DNA of 34,456 nt from SIG622 sp045652245 (lineage in GTDB: Bacteria; Bacillota; Clostridia; Oscillospirales; CAG-382). Every line of letters begins with the position of its first letter. Position 1 is the first letter of the stretch. Both the position numbers and the translations under genes were made by a program. The DNA is taken from positions 1-34,456 of the forward strand of contig JAZRTY010000005.1 in NCBI GenBank assembly GCA_045652245.1, read 5' to 3'. Of this stretch, positions 29,957-34,456 are shown piece by piece. The notes under the pieces are model-generated. The model was not told the DNA's origin and made no database searches. It saw only the letters and a list, made by a program, of their open reading frames with translations.

Positions 29957-30014
29957 ACTACAGAATGTGACATTTTTTGATATAATTTATATGAAGGGAG
30001 GTCTGTTCCTTAAA

Positions 30015-32987
30015 ATGGCTACTATCGAAAATAACGCAACAGAAAAAGGGTTACTTCTTGGCATTGATATTGGTTCTACTACTGCAAAGATAGCATTGAT
30101 GAAAGATGGTAAGATTATATATACAAAATACGAGAGACATTATTCGCAAGTTCGCAGAAAAATTATTGAAATGCTCAAGGAAATTGAATATATGCTTTAT
30201 GGTGAAAGTTTTAAGGTTGCAATTTCGGGCTCTGCCGGAATGGGACTTTCCCAGTGCGCTGATATTCCCTTTGTACAAGAGGTCTATGTTGTCGGTGAGG
30301 TTATAAAGAAGCACGAGCCGGATACAAGTGTTGTTATTGAGCTCGGTGGCGAGGATGCAAAAATAATATTCTTCGACGGAACACCCGATGAGAGAATGAA
30401 TGGCTCATGTGCCGGAGGTACAGGTGCTTTTATTGACCAGATGGCAACTCTTCTTAATGTATCAAACGACGAAATGGACAAACTCAGCCTTGAGTGTAAA
30501 AAAATATATCCGATTGCTTCAAGATGCGGTGTTTTTGCAAAAACCGACATACAGCCGTTACTTAATCAGGGAGCGAGCAAGGCAGACGTTGCAGCAAGTA
30601 TATATCAGGCAGTTGTTAATCAGACTATTGCAGGTCTTGCGCAAGGAAGAAAAATCAAAGGAAAGGTTATGTTCCTCGGAGGGCCTCTTTACTACTGTCA
30701 CGGACTTCGTAAGAGATTCGTTGAAACCTTGAGTCTTTCAGAGGAGAATGCGCTATTCCCTGAATATTCGGTATATGCAGTAGCGCTCGGAACTGCACTT
30801 TATGCTGCAAAGCTTGGTGCTGTGATGACATATACAGCTTTAATAGAGAAGCTCGAGAACGCGAAGGACACAAAGGCAAATTCAGACCATCTTGAGCCTC
30901 TTTTCAAGAATGAAGAAGAATACGAAGAGTTCACAAACCGCCATGCAAAGGCGTCTGTTGACAAGAGGGATATTTCAGCTTATTCAGGTGGTGCGTATCT
31001 CGGAATTGACTGTGGAAGTACTACCACAAAGCTCATACTTCTTTCGGAAAATGATGAGATACTGTATGAATACTATTCCTCAAATAAAGGTAACCCCGTT
31101 CATGTGGTACGTGAGGTTTTAACTGAAATTTATTCTCTTTGCGAAAATAGAATTAAAATTCTTTCAAGTGCTGTAACAGGCTATGGTGAGGAGCTTATAA
31201 AAAATGCTTTCGGAATTGACTTCGGTGTTGTTGAAACAATTGCCCATTATACAGCTGCTAAGCATTTTTGCCCAAATGTCGACTTTATTCTCGATATTGG
31301 TGGTCAGGATATCAAGTGCTTCAAAATTAAAAACGGTGCTATTGACAGTATAATGCTGAACGAAGCCTGCTCGTCGGGCTGCGGCTCCTTCCTTGAAACC
31401 TTTGCAAAATCTATGGATTACAGTATTGCTGATTTTGCAAATAAGGGAATTTTCGGAAAAAAACCCGTAAATCTCGGCTCAAGATGTACTGTTTTTATGA
31501 ATTCCTCGGTAAAACAGGCACAAAAGGACGGGGCAGGAGTTTCGGATATATCGGCAGGGCTTTCGATAAGTGTTGTAAAGAATGCGATATATAAAGTTAT
31601 TCGTGCGTCGAGTGCCGACGAGCTTGGCGAAAATATAGTTGTTCAGGGTGGTACCTTCTATAATGACGCAGTACTCCGTGCCTTTGAACGTGAGCTTTGT
31701 AAAAATGTAATACGCCCGAATATTGCAGGACTTATGGGTGCTTGCGGTGCAGCACTCTATTCAAAATGTGGTAGTTCTTCCACAATTATTTCAAAAGAAG
31801 AGCTTGCTGCCTTTTATCACACATCAAAATCTACAATTTGTCGTGGCTGTACAAATGCCTGTCATCTGACAGTTAATACCTTTTCGGGTGGTAAAAGATT
31901 TATTTCTGGCAACAAATGTGAAAAGGGACTTGGAATCGATAATACAACACAGGAGCCTTTACCGAATCTTTATGAGTTTAAACGCCAGAAGCTTCTTTCG
32001 TACAAGGAGCAGGTAAATAACCCAAAGGGAAGAATCGGTATACCGTTATCCCTTGGAATGTATGAGCTGCTGCCGCTCTGGACCGGCATCTTCTCAAAGC
32101 TTGGTTTTGAGGTTGTGACTTCGGATATTTCTACAAGAAAAACCTATGAAAAGGGGCAGCTTTCTATTCCCTCGGATACTGTATGTTATCCTGCAAAGCT
32201 TATGCACGGACATATTGCTGAGCTTCTTGAAAAGGGAGTAGATGCAATTTTCTATCCTTGTCTTACATATAATGTTGACGAAAAATACGCCGATAACCAT
32301 TACAATTGCCCGGTTGTTGCTTATTATTCTGAGCTTCTTGCAGGTAACCTTGATGAGCTTTCAAGTACGGTATTTCTTTATCCGTATCTAAATATAAACA
32401 ACAAAAAAGAATTTGCAAAAGGACTTTCAAGGTATTTATCAGAAAAACTAATAAATATTAGCTATAAGGAAGTGCTCTCTGCCATAGAGTACGGCTATTC
32501 ATTGTATTATGACTATACAGAAAGCGTAAAAAGAGCAGGCAAGGACGCAATAAGCTATGCCAGGGAAAACGGCAAGCGTATCCTTATTCTTGCAGGTCGT
32601 CCGTATCACGTTGACAGCGAAATCTGTCACAGTATCGATAAGCTTTGTACGAGTCTTGGTTTTGTAGTTGTGTCAGAGGACAGCGTGTATGACCTTGCAA
32701 AGCCTGCGCCTGTAAGTGTACTTAATCAATGGACATATCACGCAAGGCTTTATAGGGCTGCAAGCTTTGCAACCGAAAACAGCGATGTCGAGCTTGTACA
32801 GCTGGTGTCCTTTGGTTGTGGTGTTGATGCGATTACAACAGACGAGGTGCGAGAGATACTTGAAAATAGTGGAAAGTATTATACGCAGATAAAAATTGAC
32901 GAAATTACAAACCTTGGTGCTGTAAAAATAAGACTTCGCAGCCTTATCGGTGCTATTGAAGAAAAAGAACACAAGAAAAATATATAA
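30015..32987 (+). CDS. 2-hydroxyacyl-CoA dehydratase activase-like protein, two ATPase domains plus DUF2229
   Basis: A 990-residue member of the BcrAD/BadFG activase family, which uses ATP to push an electron into 2-hydroxyacyl-CoA dehydratases or related iron-sulfur enzymes. Two ASKHA ATPase domains follow each other. The first has LLLGIDIGSTTAK, the cluster cysteines in NGSCAGGTGAF and SRCGVFAKTD. The second starts near residue 330 with LGIDCGSTTTK and has NEACSSGCGSF and SRCTVF. The C-terminal third is DUF2229 (GRIGIPLSLGMYELLPLWTGIFSKLGFEV) and ends with a dehydratase-like segment. AAGGGAGG lies about 13 bases before the chosen ATG; an ATG at 29991 overlaps that site and is less likely. 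The physiological target is unknown. Confidence 0.92.
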   Translation: MATIENNATEKGLLLGIDIGSTTAKIALMKDGKIIYTKYERHYSQVRRKIIEMLKEIEYMLYGESFKVAISGSAGMGLSQCADIPFVQEVYVVGEVIKKHEPDTSVVIELGGEDAKIIFFDGTPDERMNGSCAGGTGAFIDQMATLLNVSNDEMDKLSLECKKIYPIASRCGVFAKTDIQPLLNQGASKADVAASIYQAVVNQTIAGLAQGRKIKGKVMFLGGPLYYCHGLRKRFVETLSLSEENALFPEYSVYAVALGTALYAAKLGAVMTYTALIEKLENAKDTKANSDHLEPLFKNEEEYEEFTNRHAKASVDKRDISAYSGGAYLGIDCGSTTTKLILLSENDEILYEYYSSNKGNPVHVVREVLTEIYSLCENRIKILSSAVTGYGEELIKNAFGIDFGVVETIAHYTAAKHFCPNVDFILDIGGQDIKCFKIKNGAIDSIMLNEACSSGCGSFLETFAKSMDYSIADFANKGIFGKKPVNLGSRCTVFMNSSVKQAQKDGAGVSDISAGLSISVVKNAIYKVIRASSADELGENIVVQGGTFYNDAVLRAFERELCKNVIRPNIAGLMGACGAALYSKCGSSSTIISKEELAAFYHTSKSTICRGCTNACHLTVNTFSGGKRFISGNKCEKGLGIDNTTQEPLPNLYEFKRQKLLSYKEQVNNPKGRIGIPLSLGMYELLPLWTGIFSKLGFEVVTSDISTRKTYEKGQLSIPSDTVCYPAKLMHGHIAELLEKGVDAIFYPCLTYNVDEKYADNHYNCPVVAYYSELLAGNLDELSSTVFLYPYLNINNKKEFAKGLSRYLSEKLINISYKEVLSAIEYGYSLYYDYTESVKRAGKDAISYARENGKRILILAGRPYHVDSEICHSIDKLCTSLGFVVVSEDSVYDLAKPAPVSVLNQWTYHARLYRAASFATENSDVELVQLVSFGCGVDAITTDEVREILENSGKYYTQIKIDEITNLGAVKIRLRSLIGAIEEKEHKKNI

Positions 32988-33006
32988 AATCAAGAAGGGA
33001 GTATAT

Positions 33007-34275
33007 ATGCAGGAAAATTTTGTTGAATTTACAAGGCAAATGAAAAAAGAATACACCATACTTGTTCCGAATATGCTTCCGATGCACTTCAAGCTCATAA
33101 TGAGGGTTATGAAGAATTACGGCTACAATATGGAGCTGCTTGAGGACGAGGGCAAGAAGATAGCAGAGGCGGGACTTCGCTTTGTACATAACGATACCTG
33201 TTATCCTGCAATACTCGTTGTAGGACAATTTTTAAAGGCTATCGAGAGTGGAAAATATGATCCGCATAAGGTAGCACTCATTCTCTTTCAGACAGGAGGC
33301 GGTTGCAGAGCTTCAAATTATATTTCGCTTCTTCGTAAGGCTCTTAAAAAGGCAGGTTACGGATATATTCCGGTTATTTCCTTCAGCCTTTTCGGAATAG
33401 AGAAGCATTCCGGCTGGAAGATAACCTTACCAATCTGGCACAGGCTTTTTTACGCTGTTCTGTATGCAGACCTGCTTATGAATCTGCAGAATCAGTGTAC
33501 CGTTTATGAGAAAAATAAGGGCGATACAGAGCTTGTGTGTCAGAAATGGATAGCAAAGCTTACAAGTGGAGAGAATATAACGGGCCGTGTAAGCTATAAG
33601 AGGGTCCTTGAAAATTACAGAGAAATTATCTCGGATTTTGCAAATATAGAAAAGGTTGATTTTAAAAGCAAAATTAAGGTTGGAATTGTCGGCGAGATTT
33701 TTGTGAAATTCTCACCACTCGGAAACAATAATCTGTGTGACTTCCTGATAAAGAATGATGCAGAGCCTCAGATTCCGGGGCTTTTCGATTTCTGCCTTTA
33801 CTGTGTATATAATATTTTAAACGACAAGACACTTTACGGTACAAAATCAGTTACTTATCCTGTTTTCAAAATAGCCTACAACTTCCTTCTGAAAAAGCAA
33901 AAGGATTTAATTGACATTATCAAAGAAGAGGGTACTTTTGAAGCACCGAATCCTTTTTCCGAAACGGTAAAGCTTACACAAGGTTACATAAATAACGGAA
34001 CAAAGATGGGAGAGGGGTGGCTTCTCTGCGCCGAGATGCTGGAGCTTTATCACAGCGGTACAAAGAATATCGTCTGTACTCAGCCTTTCGGGTGTCTGCC
34101 AAATCACATCTGCGGTAAGGGTATGATGAAGCCATTAAAGGAGAAAAATCCCGATATAAATATAGTTGCAATCGACTATGACGCAGGTGCGACAGCCGTG
34201 AATCAGGAAAACAGAATAAGACTTATGCTCTCCTGCTCCGAACGGAATACTCAGGATACGGTAAAAAGTAAATAA
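33007..34275 (+). CDS. 2-hydroxyacyl-CoA dehydratase-type protein, partner of the activase
   Basis: A 422-residue protein of the HGD-D (2-hydroxyglutaryl-CoA dehydratase D-component) fold. Conserved cysteine-bearing stretches include FVHNDTCYPAILVVGQFL, FQTGGGCRASNYISLLRKALKKAGY and CTQPFGCLPNHICGKGMMKPL, which probably bind an iron-sulfur cluster. In many Clostridia this part is fused to the activase as one protein of about 1400 residues. Here the two genes together encode 1412 residues, 19 bases apart, which indicates a split form. AAGGGAG precedes the ATG. The substrate is not known for this subgroup. Confidence 0.9.
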   Translation: MQENFVEFTRQMKKEYTILVPNMLPMHFKLIMRVMKNYGYNMELLEDEGKKIAEAGLRFVHNDTCYPAILVVGQFLKAIESGKYDPHKVALILFQTGGGCRASNYISLLRKALKKAGYGYIPVISFSLFGIEKHSGWKITLPIWHRLFYAVLYADLLMNLQNQCTVYEKNKGDTELVCQKWIAKLTSGENITGRVSYKRVLENYREIISDFANIEKVDFKSKIKVGIVGEIFVKFSPLGNNNLCDFLIKNDAEPQIPGLFDFCLYCVYNILNDKTLYGTKSVTYPVFKIAYNFLLKKQKDLIDIIKEEGTFEAPNPFSETVKLTQGYINNGTKMGEGWLLCAEMLELYHSGTKNIVCTQPFGCLPNHICGKGMMKPLKEKNPDINIVAIDYDAGATAVNQENRIRLMLSCSERNTQDTVKSK

Positions 34276-34280
34276 ATGAA

Positions 34281-34312
34281 AAAATCTGTTGTAATATTCT
34301 ACAACAGATTTT
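34281..34312 (+). terminator. Rho-independent terminator of the activase operon
   Basis: AAAATCTGTTGTA (34281-34293) pairs perfectly with 34300-34312, followed by TTATTTG. Confidence 0.88.
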
Positions 34313-34375
34313 TTATTTGTCTAAAGAAAACCACGCGATAGTCGCGTGGTTCAAAAAAGGTTAACCGGTGAGAAA

Positions 34376-34444
34376 AAATCCTCCAAATGTGATAAAATAG
34401 TTAAGACCTGCCAGTCAAAACTAAAAATAACATTTGGAGGATTT
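34376..34444 (+). promoter_or_regulatory. IS200-type leader hairpin that sequesters the tnpA ribosome site
   Basis: A 15-base inverted repeat, arms at 34376-34390 and 34430-34444. The right arm contains GGAGG (34436-34440), the ribosome site of the transposase gene. Pairing would hide it and keep translation low, as known for IS200. Confidence 0.85.
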
Positions 34445-34448
34445 ATCT

Positions 34449-34456
34449 ATGAAACA
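34449..34456 (+). CDS. tnpA: IS200/IS605-family transposase TnpA, first codons only
   Basis: ATG at 34449, eight bases after GGAGG, followed by AAA CA, cut by the window edge. The identity rests on the leader hairpin and left-end hairpin and not on protein sequence, since only two codons are visible. Confidence 0.6.

Larger units (their letters stand above)
34329..34456 (+). mobile_element. Left end of an IS200/IS605-type element, with start of its transposase gene
   Basis: AACCACGCGA (34329-34338) and TCGCGTGGTT (34342-34351) form a perfect 10-bp hairpin with a TAG loop, fitting an IS200-type left-end subterminal hairpin. About 100 bases later a transposase gene starts at the window edge. 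The leader carries the ribosome-site hairpin typical of IS200. The exact left boundary is not determined. Confidence 0.75.

Noticed and set aside
1..34456. CRISPR array, tRNA or rRNA genes
   Set aside because: No regularly spaced repeats and no cloverleaf or rRNA-like stretch were noticed on either strand.

Overview
The window looks like chromosomal DNA from a low-GC anaerobic Clostridia member, probably a gut Oscillospiraceae/Lachnospiraceae-type organism. This rests on AT-rich spacers, GGAGG ribosome sites, consensus TTGACA-17-TATAAT promoters, a DUF512 radical SAM gene next to der, a TM1266-type hydrogenase regulator, DUF1540 proteins, an iron-sulfur serine dehydratase and 2-hydroxyacyl-CoA dehydratase activases. 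The genus is inference; no rRNA or tRNA gene was seen.

Layout. 1-356: right end of an IS200/IS605-type element with the tail of its transposase. 361-4357: housekeeping operon (DUF512 radical SAM, der, plsY with an odd secreted-type leader, TM1266 regulator). 4364-7025: an unknown eight-helix membrane protein, the CCA-adding tRNA nucleotidyltransferase and a DUF1540 protein. 7048-9858: L-fucose isomerase divergent from an AraC regulator. 9943-12943: a small unknown protein, a nucleoside-hydrolase family enzyme and an XRE-HTH/L-serine dehydratase fusion. 12983-15144: proB-proA. 15145-29760: an accessory island. 29928-34312: a 2-hydroxyacyl-CoA dehydratase activase operon. 34329-34456: left end of another IS200-type element.

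The island is the exciting part. A tyrosine recombinase (17686-18525) is followed, starting at its stop codon, by two 25-bp inverted repeats (18524-18548 and 18806-18830, 24 of 25 bases matching). Each is itself a near-palindrome with a recombinase core-site layout. They bracket 257 bp that carries a consensus promoter and a terminator-like hairpin. In this copy the promoter points away from the eight-gene operon at 18872-27052; inverting the segment would point it into that operon. I read this as a phase-variable promoter switch, caught in the OFF state.

The switched operon encodes three zinc-ribbon proteins, two of them clearly transmembrane (one a PH-like/multi-TM protein, one with ankyrin and TM2 domains) and one single-pass with repeated domains; an SPFH/YdjI-like protein with a SHOCT tail; a TM/helical protein; a small soluble protein; a repeat-rich putative substrate or effector; and a VirD4/TraG/HerA-like ATPase without other type IV secretion genes. 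The combination suggests an envelope-anchored ATPase system (secretion, interbacterial antagonism or defence) that I cannot match to a named system. Next to it are a TIR-domain gene with its own promoter, a long IS1595-type transposase gene and, on the other side of the recombinase, a three-gene operon of unknown membrane and soluble proteins under a consensus promoter with operator-like repeats.
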